Assembly: GCF_963669205.1 (NCBI RefSeq)
Contig: NZ_OY769915.1
Coordinates: 1,958,001-2,022,000 of the forward strand
Source of the DNA: an uncultured Roseibium sp.
Lineage (GTDB): Bacteria; Pseudomonadota; Alphaproteobacteria; Rhizobiales; Stappiaceae
Reading direction: 5' to 3'
Length of the DNA stretch: 64,000 nucleotides
Made by a program: the position numbers and the translations under genes. Position 1 is the stretch's first letter, and the number at the start of each line of letters is the position of its first letter. A model generated the notes under the pieces. That model was not told the origin of the DNA. It worked only from the letters and a program-made list of their open reading frames with translations, and ran no database searches. Of the stretch, positions 33,353 through 43,132 are shown piece by piece.

Positions 33353-34891
33353 GTGAGGGAACCCAAGGTTGCGCTGCTGGGCATGATACTGGAATCGAAC
33401 AGGTTTGCACGCCCGGCAAATGAGCATGATTTCCGTTCCCTGACCTGGCTTGACGGAAAGGCGCTTCTTGACGAGGCCCGGTCTGCGACGCCGTCGCTGG
33501 CCGCCGAATTTGCCGCATTCGTCCGGGCGATGGACGCCACTGGCCCCTGGCGTCCCGTTCCCTGCACCCTGGCGGCCAGTCATCCGGCTGGGCCTGTCGA
33601 CAAGGACGTCTTCGAGACGATTGCAGGCAACATCGAGAGCCAGCTTGCCGCCGCCGGGCCGCTCGACGCGGTCTATGTCTGCAATCATGGCGCCATGGTT
33701 GCCGAACACAGTCACGATCCGGACGGTGACCTGATGGCGCGGGTTCGGGCTGTCGTCGGCCCTGGGACACTGGTCGTCAGCACGCTCGACCTTCACGGAA
33801 ACATCTCGGAAAAGATGACGGAGGCCTGCGATCTGATCGTCGGCTACCGGACCAATCCCCATGTCGACATGATCGAGCGCGGCGAAGAGGCCGCGTTTTC
33901 CTTGAGGCGTTGTCTTGCCTCCGGCCGGCGTCCGAGGATCGCATTGGCGAAACCTCCGATCGTGCCGGCATCCGTTGCCCTATTGACAGCAGAAGCGCCC
34001 TATGGCGAACTGATCGACTACGGCCAGCGGCGTCAGGCGGAACTGGGCGGCGCAATTCTGAATGTTTCAATATTCGGCAATTTCATTTTCTCCGATACGC
34101 CGGACAACGGCGTGAGCGTGGTTGTCACGGCTCGCGATGACCTGGAGACAGCGCAAATGCTGGCCGCTGAGATCGCGGACCACGCCTGGTCGCAGCGCGA
34201 AAGCTTTGTCAGGACCCTGAGCAGTGTTGATCGGGCCGTTTCGATGGCCTGCGATCCGGATGGACCGCCGGCTATTTTCTCCGACGCGGGTGACAATCCG
34301 GGCGGAGGCGGGTCCGGCAGGACCACCGAACTGCTCGCAGCGCTCCACGCCGGCGGGGCCGAGAATGTTCTCTACGGGTCTTTTTTCGATCCGGACCTTG
34401 CGGCGGAAGCCCATAGGCTGGGGGCGGGGGCCAAGTTCACCGCCTGCTTCAACCGCAACACCGGCAAGGCCGCCTGGGAGAAGTGGGACCGGACGTTCGA
34501 GGCTCCGGCAAGAGTCGTCGGTCTGCACGACGGAAACGTCGTTGGAGAACGCGGCATGACCGCCGGACGGCAGATGCATCTTGGGCCCTGCGCCGCGCTT
34601 GAGCTGAACGGCATCCGGGTCGTCGTCATTTCAGATCGGGCGCAAACGGCCGATCCGGTTTTCTTCCATATGCTGGGTCTTGATATCGAGAGCGCCAGAT
34701 GTGTCGTCGTCAAGTCTCGCGGGCATTTTCGTGCCGGGTTCTCCGGATGGTTTGCACCCGAGCAGGTCTTCGAGATCGATACGGCGGGACTGACGAGCCC
34801 TGTGCTGGAGCGCTGGCCCTTCGAATTCATACCCCGGCCCAGCTTCCCGCTGGATCCGGATGCGGTCTGGAGCGATACAGCCCATCGCTAG
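33353..34891 (+). CDS. M81-family metallopeptidase (MlrC-like)
   Basis: The 512-residue protein has the two-domain layout of the M81 family: an N-terminal DUF1485-type catalytic part and a C-terminal MlrC domain. Zinc-site stretches TLDLHGNISEKM and GYRTNPHVDMIERGEEAA are visible, plus SDAGDNPGGGGSGRTTELL at the domain border. MlrC hydrolyses linearised microcystin peptides, but most relatives lie beside peptide ABC transporters and have other, unknown amide substrates. I chose GTG 33353 because GGAGGA lies 6 bases upstream; an ATG at 33326 has no ribosome site. It ends convergent to a LysR gene. Confidence 0.85.
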   Translation: MREPKVALLGMILESNRFARPANEHDFRSLTWLDGKALLDEARSATPSLAAEFAAFVRAMDATGPWRPVPCTLAASHPAGPVDKDVFETIAGNIESQLAAAGPLDAVYVCNHGAMVAEHSHDPDGDLMARVRAVVGPGTLVVSTLDLHGNISEKMTEACDLIVGYRTNPHVDMIERGEEAAFSLRRCLASGRRPRIALAKPPIVPASVALLTAEAPYGELIDYGQRRQAELGGAILNVSIFGNFIFSDTPDNGVSVVVTARDDLETAQMLAAEIADHAWSQRESFVRTLSSVDRAVSMACDPDGPPAIFSDAGDNPGGGGSGRTTELLAALHAGGAENVLYGSFFDPDLAAEAHRLGAGAKFTACFNRNTGKAAWEKWDRTFEAPARVVGLHDGNVVGERGMTAGRQMHLGPCAALELNGIRVVVISDRAQTADPVFFHMLGLDIESARCVVVKSRGHFRAGFSGWFAPEQVFEIDTAGLTSPVLERWPFEFIPRPSFPLDPDAVWSDTAHR

Positions 34892-34919
34892 GCTCTGGCC
34901 GCATGAATGAATTCGTGCG

Positions 34920-35831
34920 CTAGACGATCTCAGAATATTCATCCGGTGGCGTGGTGACCTTGACGTATTCCATGAACTGCTGTGCGAGTTCGGACGGCTG
35001 ACGGCCCGAAGGCAGCACGAAGCTGGTGTTGTAGGTGATCGGGGCGTCGAACGGCCGGACCGTGATGTTGGGCATGCCGCCGGACAGGACCGGGAACGGG
35101 TTCAGCAGGGTGACACCGAGACCTTCCCGGACGAGTTCGATCGCGGCCATGTTCGTGGCGGTTTCGGCAACCGTTCTTGGGCGCACGCCTGCACGCGCAA
35201 ACACCTGCTCGGTAATCGCGCGGGTTCCAAGCCTGCGCAGGAACTCGATCAGCTCCACGTCCTCAAGATCCGATGGTCTGATGATGTCCTTCTTCGCAAG
35301 GGGGTGGCCGCTCGGCATCGCGCAGACGACTTGCGAGCGTCGCCACGGCACCAGCGTGACCCCTGAGCGCTGGATCATTGCACTGGTCAGTCCGAGATCG
35401 TAGCGCAGGTCGAGAATGCCCGACACCAGGACGTCTGTCGCCTGGATATCGAGCTGCAGGCTCTTGCCCGGGTTCTGTTTGAGAAACGCAGCCACCCTCT
35501 GAATGACGAAGTTGTGGGCGAGTGTCGGCGGCACGATCAAGCGCAGCGGTTCTTCGTCCGCGGCCGCCCATTCGGCGCCTTCGATCCGGGCCAGTGTCTC
35601 AAACAGCGGATCCAGTTGTGCATTGAGCCGAAGGGCAGATGCCAGGGGCTCGATGCGCCCGGATGTGCGCAGGAACAGCTTCCGGCCGACACGCTGTTCC
35701 AGTTGCCCGAGGGCGCGGCTGACGGAGGATTGGGAAACGCCGAGCCTGCGCGCGGCGGCAAGCGTGGTGCCTGTTGTCACCAGGGCACGCAGGGCTTCCA
35801 TTTCGCGGAGTCTGTGACGGTGGCCTGCCAT
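34920..35831 (-). CDS. LysR-family transcriptional regulator
   Basis: The 303-residue protein has an N-terminal winged helix (LRALVTTGTTLAAARRLGVSQSSVSRALGQLEQRVGRKLFLR) and a periplasmic-binding-like effector domain. It is divergent from the dipeptide-type ABC operon, with a 164-base AT-rich gap, so it most likely controls that operon. The M81 gene also points toward it, so the regulator may serve the flanking hydrolases too. The effector is unknown. Confidence 0.88.
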   Translation of the reverse strand: MAGHRHRLREMEALRALVTTGTTLAAARRLGVSQSSVSRALGQLEQRVGRKLFLRTSGRIEPLASALRLNAQLDPLFETLARIEGAEWAAADEEPLRLIVPPTLAHNFVIQRVAAFLKQNPGKSLQLDIQATDVLVSGILDLRYDLGLTSAMIQRSGVTLVPWRRSQVVCAMPSGHPLAKKDIIRPSDLEDVELIEFLRRLGTRAITEQVFARAGVRPRTVAETATNMAAIELVREGLGVTLLNPFPVLSGGMPNITVRPFDAPITYNTSFVLPSGRQPSELAQQFMEYVKVTTPPDEYSEIV

Positions 35832-35881
35832 GAATTGCGGTTCCGGATGTTGGAGGTCCTAAAGTTGAATTATCTTATGCA

Positions 35882-35897
35882 AAAATGGATAGATTTT
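35882..35897. promoter_or_regulatory. AT-rich inverted repeat in the LysR/ABC divergent gap
   Basis: AAAAT-N6-ATTTT lies in the 164-base gap (35832-35995) between the LysR gene and the ABC operon. LysR proteins usually bind such loosely conserved dyads. This is a weak candidate. Confidence 0.3.
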
Positions 35898-35995
35898 AAT
35901 ATTGGCAATGAGTTTTTTGCAAGCTAACATCTTTTCCATCGTGCGGCAAAATATCCGGAAAAGGACACCGCACCTTCCGAGGGAGTTAGGAAACC

Positions 35996-37579
35996 ATGAG
36001 AAGATTCAGGATTTTAGCCGCTGTCACGGTGAGTGCTCTGGCACTCGCGAGCGGAGCAGCCCAAGCAGAAAAACTGACCATCGGTCTGGCCTCGGAGCCG
36101 ACATCGATGGACCCCCATTTTCACAACCTTGGACCGAACAACGCCATGTCGGTCCATTTGTTTGATCGTCTCATCGCGCAGGATGAGAAGCAGCGCCTGT
36201 CGCCGGGCCTCGCCGTGTCCTGGAAACCGATCGACGATCTGACCTGGGAATTCAAGCTGCGCGAGGGCGTGAAGTTTCACGACGGCAGCGATTTCAACGC
36301 AGATGATGTCATCTGCACCATGGAGCGCGCACCGGAGGTGCCCAACTCGCCCTCGGGCTACGGCACCTATCTGAAGGGCAAGACCTTCAAGAAGATCGAC
36401 GACTACACCGTTCATGCGATCACCGAGGCGCCGTACCCGCTGATGGCGAACGACATATCCACGATCCCGGTCATTTCCGACAGCGCCGGTTGCGGGGCTG
36501 CGACGGAAGACTTCAACGCAGGAACCGCCGCCGTCGGCACGGGGCCGTTCAAGTTCTCCGACTACAAGCCCGGTGAGAGCATCACCCTCGTACGCAACGA
36601 CGACTACTGGGGCGATGCACCGGCCTGGAGCGAGGTCGAGTTCCGCCCGATCAAGTCCGGCCCGAGTCGTGTCGCGGCCCTCCTGGCCGGTGATGTCGAC
36701 ATGATCTCCGGCGTTCCGACGACCGATATTTCCACGCTTGAAGGCAAGGACGAAATCCAGCTCAGCCAGGGTGTTTCGAACCGCGTCATCTATCTCCACA
36801 TGGACCAGTTCCGCGAGAACTCGCCTTTCGTGAAAGGCAATGACGGCAGCGACATCAAGAATCCGCTGATGGATCAGCGTGTACGCCTTGCAATCTCCAA
36901 GGCCATCAACCGTGACGCCATCGTCGAGCGTGTCATGGAAGGTGTCGCGATCCCGGCCGGACAGCTGCTGCCGGAAGGCTTTTTCGGTGTCTCCGACAAT
37001 TTGCAGCCCGAGGGATATGATCCGGAAGCCGCCAAGGCGTTGCTCGCCGAAGCCGGCTATCCGGACGGGTTCCAGATGACCATTCACGGCCCGAATGACC
37101 GGTACATCAATGACGCCAAGATTGCCGAGGCAATCGGTCAGATGCTCACCCGGATCGGCATCAAGACCGCGGTCGAGACAATGCCGAGGTCGGTCTATTT
37201 CGGACGTGCATCGCGCGGCGGCGCCGATGGTCTTCCCGAGTTCAGCTTCATCCTGGTTGGGTGGGGTGCCGGTTCCGGCGAGGCTTCGTCGCCTCTGAAG
37301 TCCCTGATCCACACCTACGACAAGGACAAGGGTTTCGGGTCCTCGAACCGCGGCCGTCACTCCGACGCCGAGATCGACGCCGTGATCGAGGAGGCGCTCA
37401 GGACCGTTGATGACGAAAAACGCCAGGATCTGCTCGCGCAAGCGACCGAAATGGCGATCGAGAACGTCGCGATCATCCCGACGCACTTCCAGGTCAACAC
37501 GTGGGCGGCCAAGGATGGTCTTAAATATACGCCCAGGACCGACGAAGCGACGCATGCGATGGGCGTCGTGAAGGAATGA
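35996..37579 (+). CDS. ABC transporter substrate-binding protein, peptide/nickel family
   Basis: The 527-residue periplasmic binding protein of family 5 (DppA/OppA-like) has a signal peptide ending GAAQA/EKL. Typical stretches are LTIGLASEPTSMDPHFHN, LTWEFKLREGVKFHDGSDFNADDV and the late RHSDAEIDAVIEEAL. It captures a peptide or similar amide for the membrane components encoded next. The start follows GAGGGAGTTAGGAAACC. A strong hairpin follows the stop and separates it from the permease genes. Confidence 0.9.
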   Translation: MRRFRILAAVTVSALALASGAAQAEKLTIGLASEPTSMDPHFHNLGPNNAMSVHLFDRLIAQDEKQRLSPGLAVSWKPIDDLTWEFKLREGVKFHDGSDFNADDVICTMERAPEVPNSPSGYGTYLKGKTFKKIDDYTVHAITEAPYPLMANDISTIPVISDSAGCGAATEDFNAGTAAVGTGPFKFSDYKPGESITLVRNDDYWGDAPAWSEVEFRPIKSGPSRVAALLAGDVDMISGVPTTDISTLEGKDEIQLSQGVSNRVIYLHMDQFRENSPFVKGNDGSDIKNPLMDQRVRLAISKAINRDAIVERVMEGVAIPAGQLLPEGFFGVSDNLQPEGYDPEAAKALLAEAGYPDGFQMTIHGPNDRYINDAKIAEAIGQMLTRIGIKTAVETMPRSVYFGRASRGGADGLPEFSFILVGWGAGSGEASSPLKSLIHTYDKDKGFGSSNRGRHSDAEIDAVIEEALRTVDDEKRQDLLAQATEMAIENVAIIPTHFQVNTWAAKDGLKYTPRTDEATHAMGVVKE

Positions 37580-37591
37580 TTCCTCCCTGCT

Positions 37592-37613
37592 GGGCCGCCG
37601 TCATCGGCGGCCC
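37592..37613 (+). other. Hairpin between ABC binding-protein and permease genes
   Basis: A perfect 9-bp stem GGGCCGCCG / CGGCGGCCC with a TCAT loop is followed by a short pyrimidine-rich run with only scattered T residues. It may partly end or stabilise the binding-protein mRNA, so that permease genes are expressed less. Confidence 0.6.
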
Positions 37614-37640
37614 GGTTCTTCTTCTAACCGAGAAAATCCC

Positions 37641-38618
37641 ATGACTGTTTTCGTCATCCGGCGGTTGATGCAGGCGTTATTCGTCGTCTTTCTGATGTCG
37701 GTGATTGTCTTCTTCGGCGTGAACATTGTCGGCGATCCGGTCTACATGCTGGTCAGCCCCGATGCCGATCAGGCCGACATCGAAGCCGCCATCCGCCGTC
37801 TCGGGCTCGACCGGCCCATTTGGGAACAATACCTCCTTTTTCTGAAGGGGGCGGCACAGGGCAATCTCGGTGACAGCTTCGTCTTCGGAGAACCGGCGCT
37901 GAAACTGATCCTGCACCACATGCCAGCAACGCTGGAACTGGCGTTCAGCGCGCTTTTTCTGTCCATCGTGCTTGGTATTCCGCTGGGGCTGTTTTCGGGC
38001 CTCTACCCGGAAAATCCGGTGTCGAAAGGCATCATGGCAGGGTCCATACTGGGCTTCTCATTGCCGACATTCTGGGTCGGCCTGATGCTGATCCTCCTGT
38101 TCGCCGTCGAACTCGGCTGGCTACCCTCCACCGGGCGGGGTGATACGGCCTCCATATTCGGGATCGAGACCAGCCTGGCGACGTGGGACGGCGTCCGGCA
38201 CATCTTCCTCCCGGCGCTGAACCTGTCGCTGCTGAAAATTTCGCTTGCGATCCGCCTGACCCGCGCCGGTGTCCGCGAAGCGATGGGGCAGGACTATGTC
38301 AAATACGCGCGCGCCAAGGGCATTTCGACCAAACGCATCATTTTCGTCCATGTCATGAAGAACATCATGATCCCGGTGATCACGGTGATGGGGCTTGAGT
38401 TCGGCAGCCTGATCGGCTTCTCGGTTGTTACGGAAACGATTTTTGCCTGGCCGGGCATGGGCAAGCTTCTGATCGACGCGATCCTGCAGCTCGACCGTCC
38501 GGTTGTCGTGGCTTACCTGATGATCATGGTTCTGTTCTTTGTCCTGATCAATCTGATCGTCGACATCCTCTATTCCATCCTGGACCCGCGGGTCCGCATT
38601 CAGGACCAGGGCGCATGA
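37641..38618 (+). CDS. ABC transporter permease (DppB-like)
   Basis: The 325-residue inner-membrane subunit has about six helices. The family 5 permease signature is EAMGQDYVKYARAKGISTKRI, the EAA loop that contacts the ATPases. The N-terminal helix followed by a long periplasmic loop (VGDPVYMLVSPDADQADIE) is typical of DppB. It overlaps the next gene by 4 bases (ATGA). Confidence 0.9.
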   Translation: MTVFVIRRLMQALFVVFLMSVIVFFGVNIVGDPVYMLVSPDADQADIEAAIRRLGLDRPIWEQYLLFLKGAAQGNLGDSFVFGEPALKLILHHMPATLELAFSALFLSIVLGIPLGLFSGLYPENPVSKGIMAGSILGFSLPTFWVGLMLILLFAVELGWLPSTGRGDTASIFGIETSLATWDGVRHIFLPALNLSLLKISLAIRLTRAGVREAMGQDYVKYARAKGISTKRIIFVHVMKNIMIPVITVMGLEFGSLIGFSVVTETIFAWPGMGKLLIDAILQLDRPVVVAYLMIMVLFFVLINLIVDILYSILDPRVRIQDQGA

Positions 38619-39532
38619 CCGACACAGCAATCCAGTCCGCCGGCCCGGCGGCCGCCAAGGTCGAAACGCCTTTCCAGCGCTTTCGTGCCGAATTCTTCGA
38701 AAGCCGTATCGCCGCGACCGCCTTCGTTGTTCTGGTCGTCATCATCTTGCTGGCGATCCTCGCCCCCTGGATCACGCCGCAAAACCCTTACGACCTTGGG
38801 CAGGTCGATGTCCTGGACGGCCGTTTGCCTCCCGGGTCGGAGGCCTTTGCCGGCTACACGATGTGGCTCGGTTCCGACGGCGCGGGGCGCGATCTTTACT
38901 CCGCGATTCTCTACGGTTTGAGGATCTCCATTTCCGTCGGTCTGGCCTCTGGGGTGATCGCTCTAGTCATCGGCATGACGGTCGGGCTGATCGCGGCATA
39001 TGCCGGTGGCCGGACGGAGGCGATCATCATGCGCGTTGTCGACCTGCAACTGTCTTTTCCGGCATCGCTCGTCGCCCTCATGCTTGTCGCGGCGCTCGGC
39101 AAGGGGGTCGACAAGATCATCCTGGCGCTCGTCGTGGCGCAATGGGCCTACTATGCCCGGACGGTGCGCGCGACCGCGCTTGTCGAACGCGGCAAGGAAT
39201 ATGTCGAGGCGGCGCAGTGCCTCGGTCTGTCGCGTTCGCGGGTGGTATTCCGCCATATCCTGCCGAACTGCCTGGCACCACTGATCGTGGTCGGCACCGT
39301 TCAGACGGCCCATGCCGTTTCCCTTGAGGCGACCCTCTCGTTTCTTGGGGTCGGGCTGCCGCAGACCGAACCGTCGCTGGGCGTCCTGATCGCCAACGGC
39401 TTTGAATACATGCTGTCGGGCAGATACTGGATCTCGGTTTTCCCCGGGATCGCGCTGCTCATGACCGTCGCGTCGATCAATCTCGTCGGCGACCAGTTGC
39501 GCGATGTGCTCAATCCGAGGCTGAAAAAATGA
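38615..39532 (+). CDS. ABC transporter permease (DppC-like)
   Basis: The 305-residue second permease has the N-terminal segment of the DppC type, then LGSDGAGRDLYSAILYGLRIS and the EAA loop ERGKEYVEAAQCLGLSRSRV. It forms a heterodimer with the DppB-like subunit. Four-base overlaps with both neighbours show a single translationally coupled unit. Confidence 0.9.
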   Translation: MTDTAIQSAGPAAAKVETPFQRFRAEFFESRIAATAFVVLVVIILLAILAPWITPQNPYDLGQVDVLDGRLPPGSEAFAGYTMWLGSDGAGRDLYSAILYGLRISISVGLASGVIALVIGMTVGLIAAYAGGRTEAIIMRVVDLQLSFPASLVALMLVAALGKGVDKIILALVVAQWAYYARTVRATALVERGKEYVEAAQCLGLSRSRVVFRHILPNCLAPLIVVGTVQTAHAVSLEATLSFLGVGLPQTEPSLGVLIANGFEYMLSGRYWISVFPGIALLMTVASINLVGDQLRDVLNPRLKK

Positions 39533-40503
39533 CCGCAGTTCTGGACGTGAGCGGGCTCAAAACGCATTTCTTCACCCATGCCGGTGTGGTCAAGGCGGTC
39601 GACGGGGTCGACTTTACCGTCAGCAAGGGTGAAGTCATGGGCCTTGTCGGCGAATCCGGATCGGGCAAGTCCATCACCGGGTTTTCCATTCTCGGACTGA
39701 TCGATCCGCCCGGCCGGATCGTCGAAGGCGCGATCAGGTTCAATGGCGAGGACATCGCCAACGCACCCGAGGAGAAGCTCAAGGCCATCCGCGGGAATCG
39801 GATATCCATGATCTTCCAGGACCCGATGATGACGCTCAACCCGGTACTGCGCATCGATTCCCAGATGATGGAAGCGATCCTCGCCCACGAAAAGATGCCG
39901 AAAAGGCAAGCCTGGGAACGGTGCCGGGATGCCCTTGGCCTCGTCGGCATTCCGTCTCCCGAAGAACGCCTCAAGGCCTATCCGCACCAGCTGTCGGGGG
40001 GAATGCGGCAGCGCGTGTCCATCGCCATCGCTTTTCTGAACAAACCGGATCTGATCATCGCCGACGAACCGACAACGGCGCTCGATGTCACCATCCAGGC
40101 GCAGATCATTCACGAGGCCCAGAAACTCACCCGGCAGACAGGCACTGCGATGATCTGGATCACGCATGACCTTGCAGTCGTTGCCGGTCTGGCCGACCGG
40201 ATATCGGTCATGTATGCGGGCCGGATCGTCGAACAGGGCCAGACAGACAATGTTATCGATCATCCGCTCCATCCTTATACGGTCGGCCTGCTGGGATCGG
40301 TGCCGACCGCCAACAAGCGCGGCGAGCGCCTGTTCCAGATCGAGGGCATGACGCCCAACATGCTGGCTCTGCCTGAAGGCTGCGCCTTCTCGCCGCGCTG
40401 CGGGTTTGCCAGCGCGGCCTGCAAGGTTCCGCCACCCGTCGAGCACGTGGCGGAACGCGAGCTTCGTTGTTTTCACCCTCAGTCACAGGTGGCAGCTGAA
40501 TGA
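39529..40503 (+). CDS. ABC transporter ATP-binding protein (DppD-like)
   Basis: The 324-residue ATPase has Walker A GESGSGKS, signature LSGGMRQR and Walker B LIIADEPTTALD. The C-terminal oligopeptide-transporter extension carries the cysteine set (GCAFSPRCGF, ACKVPP, LRCFHP) typical of Dpp/Opp ATPases. It pairs with the next gene product. Coupled by 4-base overlaps. Confidence 0.93.
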   Translation: MTAVLDVSGLKTHFFTHAGVVKAVDGVDFTVSKGEVMGLVGESGSGKSITGFSILGLIDPPGRIVEGAIRFNGEDIANAPEEKLKAIRGNRISMIFQDPMMTLNPVLRIDSQMMEAILAHEKMPKRQAWERCRDALGLVGIPSPEERLKAYPHQLSGGMRQRVSIAIAFLNKPDLIIADEPTTALDVTIQAQIIHEAQKLTRQTGTAMIWITHDLAVVAGLADRISVMYAGRIVEQGQTDNVIDHPLHPYTVGLLGSVPTANKRGERLFQIEGMTPNMLALPEGCAFSPRCGFASAACKVPPPVEHVAERELRCFHPQSQVAAE

Positions 40504-41498
40504 CGGCGCCTTTGGTAGAAATCAGAGATGTCTCCAAACGCTTCGCCAAGCGTCTCGATGTCGCCGGAAAGATCGCGCAGAAGCTGGGCACAGGCGTACG
40601 CGAGGAAGTGGTCCACGCGGTTGACCAGGTCAATCTCGAGGTCAGGGAGGGCGAGGTGCTCGGCCTTGTGGGGGAATCCGGTTGCGGTAAATCCACGCTC
40701 GGCCGCGTAGTTGCCGGCATTCACGCGCCGACGTCCGGGCAGCTGCTCTATCAGGGCAATGATGTGGCGTCCATGTCGGGCGCCGACCGGCGGGCCGCGA
40801 CCCTTGCCATTCAGATGATCTTCCAGGATCCGTTTGCGAGTCTGAACCCGAGAATGCGCGTTGAGGACATAATCGGAGAAGCGCCACGGGTGCACGGCAT
40901 CGTTTCCCGATCCGAGGCTCCGGATTATGTCGACGACATCATGCGCAAGGTCGGGCTGGATCCGTCGCTCAAGCGGCGATACGCGCACCAGTTTTCCGGC
41001 GGGCAGCGGCAGCGGATCGGCATTGCACGGGCACTGGCCGTCAAACCGAAGTTTCTCGTATGCGACGAGGCGATTGCGGCGCTGGACGTCTCGATCCAGG
41101 CACAGGTGATCAACCTGTTCATGGATCTTCGCGAGGAGTTCGGCCTGACCTATCTCTTCATCAGCCATGATCTGAGCGTCGTCGAACACATCGCCGACAG
41201 GGTGGCCATCATGTATCTCGGCCGTATTGTCGAAAGCGCGTCGACAGAGGAGATCTTCAACGCGCCGAGGCATCCCTATACGAGGGCGCTGCTGGCCGAA
41301 GCGCCGCGGCTGGACCAGCGCAAGCGGGATTTCGCTCCAATCGAAGGTGAAATTCCCTCGCCCCTGAACCCGCCTGACGGATGCTTCTTCAACCCGCGCT
41401 GTCCGCATGCGCAAGACCTTTGCCGCGCCGATCAGCCGAAACTGGAAGCCATCGACGCAGGGCACAAGGTCGCGTGCCACTATTGGAAAGACATTTGA
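40500..41498 (+). CDS. ABC transporter ATP-binding protein (DppF-like)
   Basis: The 332-residue ATPase has Walker A GESGCGKS, signature FSGGQRQR and Walker B FLVCDEAIAALD. The C-terminal cysteine-bearing domain (GCFFNPRCPHAQDLC) is again of the Dpp/Opp kind. It completes the five-gene importer. The M20 amidohydrolase gene follows after 158 bases, with no clear terminator between, and may belong to the same unit. Confidence 0.93.
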   Translation: MTAPLVEIRDVSKRFAKRLDVAGKIAQKLGTGVREEVVHAVDQVNLEVREGEVLGLVGESGCGKSTLGRVVAGIHAPTSGQLLYQGNDVASMSGADRRAATLAIQMIFQDPFASLNPRMRVEDIIGEAPRVHGIVSRSEAPDYVDDIMRKVGLDPSLKRRYAHQFSGGQRQRIGIARALAVKPKFLVCDEAIAALDVSIQAQVINLFMDLREEFGLTYLFISHDLSVVEHIADRVAIMYLGRIVESASTEEIFNAPRHPYTRALLAEAPRLDQRKRDFAPIEGEIPSPLNPPDGCFFNPRCPHAQDLCRADQPKLEAIDAGHKVACHYWKDI

Positions 41499-41656
41499 CC
41501 GCGACGGTCGCCACGCCTGCAAACACGGGTACGTGTTGCCGCCTGTCCGGCGCCTGCCAACACCGAAATGAATGAACGTCACTCGAACAGCTTTTCTTGA
41601 GCGATCGAACGGCCTGAAACCGTTGCAACAAGCATCGGCATAATTTGGAGGAAAGA

Positions 41657-43081
41657 ATGAATAACACGGATCGGGTCTGGGATTTGGTCGACGCGCGCCG
41701 GGACGATTATGTCGGGCTTTCCGATCGTGTCTTCGATCAGCCGGAGATCGCCTATACCGAGTTCAAGTCGGTCGCCGAACACAAGAAGATGCTGGAACAG
41801 GAAGGTTTCCGGATCAAGGAAGGCATAGCCGGGATACCGACCGCGATTGTCGGAGAGGCAGGTGACGAGGGACCTGTGATCGCCATTCTGGGTGAGTTTG
41901 ATGCGCTTCCAGAACTGGGGCAGGTGGCAGGTGTTGCAGAGCATCAGCCGGTCGAACCCGGTGGACCGGGTCATGGATGCGGACACAATCTGCTTGGCTC
42001 GGCAGCACTCATGGCCGCGTCTGCCGTCAAGGACTATCTCGCGGAGCGGGGTCTCAAGGGCCGCGTGCGTTACTATGGCTGCCCGGCCGAGGAAGGCGGT
42101 GCCGCCAAGACCTTCATGGTGCGCGAGGGCGTCTTTGATGATGTCGATGCTGCGATTTCCTGGCACCCGGCAACCTTCACGGCTGTCAACGAGGCCCGGT
42201 CGCTGGCCAACACGCGCATTGACTTCACCTTTCACGGCCGTGCGGCGCATGCTGCAGGAGCGCCCGAGCTTGGCCGTAGCGCACTCGATGCCATTGAGCT
42301 GATGAATGTCGGCGTCAACTACATGCGTGAGCACATGCCGGACGAGGCGCGGGTGCATTATGCCTATCTGGATGCAGGCGGCATCGCCCCGAACGTCGTT
42401 CAGTCCAAGGCGACGGTGCGCCAACTGGTCAGGGCGCGCGATCTCTCGGAATTGCGCGGGCTGATCGCGCGTGTCCGCAAGATCGCCGAGGGCGCTGCCC
42501 TGATGACGGAAACCGAGGTCGAGACCCGCGTGGTGAGCGGCGTTTCCAACCTGATCGGCAACCGGCCACTGGAAGAGACTATGCAGCGGAACATGGAACG
42601 GCTCGGCCCCCCCGATTTCGACGATCATGATCGTGAATTCGCCGAGAAAATCCGCGCCACCTTGAGCGAGGACAACATCACCGTCTCGTTCCGCCGGATC
42701 GGCGCGGAGGTGAATCCGGATCTGGCCCTCTGCGACTTCATTGCACCGCTCAATCGCCACAGCGAGGGCGGGGAAGGCTCCACCGATGTCGGTGACGTCA
42801 GCTGGGCGGTGCCGACCGTGCAGGCACGTGTCGCGACCTGCGCTGTGGGAACACCGTTTCACACCTGGCAGCTGACGGCCCAGGGCAAGGCTCCGGCCGC
42901 GCATAAGGGAATGACCCACGCGGCAAAGATCATGGCCGGCACCGCCATCGATCTGTTCGAGGATCGGGACGTTCTTCAAACTGCGATCGACGCGCACCAT
43001 GCCAAGCTGGGACGGGATCCCTATGCCTGCCCGATCCCGGACGACGTGACACCGCCGCTCAAGGCAATGAGCAACCAGTAG
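41657..43081 (+). CDS. M20D-family amidohydrolase (AbgB-like)
   Basis: The 474-residue zinc hydrolase is of the AbgB/HipO type, which cleave p-aminobenzoyl-glutamate, hippurate or other N-acyl amino acids. Visible motifs are GEFDALPELGQVAGV, GGPGHGCGHNLLGSAAL (metal-binding Cys and His), CPAEEGGAAKTFM with catalytic EE, and AISWHPATFT. A second late histidine is in GTPFHTWQLTAQGKAPAAHKG. The ATG at 41657 is preceded by GGAGGAAAG. Position after the peptide ABC importer suggests it hydrolyses the imported compound in the cytoplasm. The call to AbgB-like is by pattern; a benzoyl-type amide would link to the aromatic operons nearby. Confidence 0.85.
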   Translation: MNNTDRVWDLVDARRDDYVGLSDRVFDQPEIAYTEFKSVAEHKKMLEQEGFRIKEGIAGIPTAIVGEAGDEGPVIAILGEFDALPELGQVAGVAEHQPVEPGGPGHGCGHNLLGSAALMAASAVKDYLAERGLKGRVRYYGCPAEEGGAAKTFMVREGVFDDVDAAISWHPATFTAVNEARSLANTRIDFTFHGRAAHAAGAPELGRSALDAIELMNVGVNYMREHMPDEARVHYAYLDAGGIAPNVVQSKATVRQLVRARDLSELRGLIARVRKIAEGAALMTETEVETRVVSGVSNLIGNRPLEETMQRNMERLGPPDFDDHDREFAEKIRATLSEDNITVSFRRIGAEVNPDLALCDFIAPLNRHSEGGEGSTDVGDVSWAVPTVQARVATCAVGTPFHTWQLTAQGKAPAAHKGMTHAAKIMAGTAIDLFEDRDVLQTAIDAHHAKLGRDPYACPIPDDVTPPLKAMSNQ

Positions 43082-43110
43082 GACCGCATCCGCCGGCGGG
43101 CATGCGGTCC
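43081..43110 (+). terminator. Hairpin at the convergent end of the amidohydrolase gene
   Basis: A perfect 9-bp stem GGACCGCAT / ATGCGGTCC with a 12-base loop begins at the stop codon of the amidohydrolase gene. It has no T run. It lies between converging genes and may act as a terminator or mRNA end protector in both directions. Confidence 0.5.
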
Positions 43111-43132
43111 CGAACCCGTCACTGCCCGCGTT

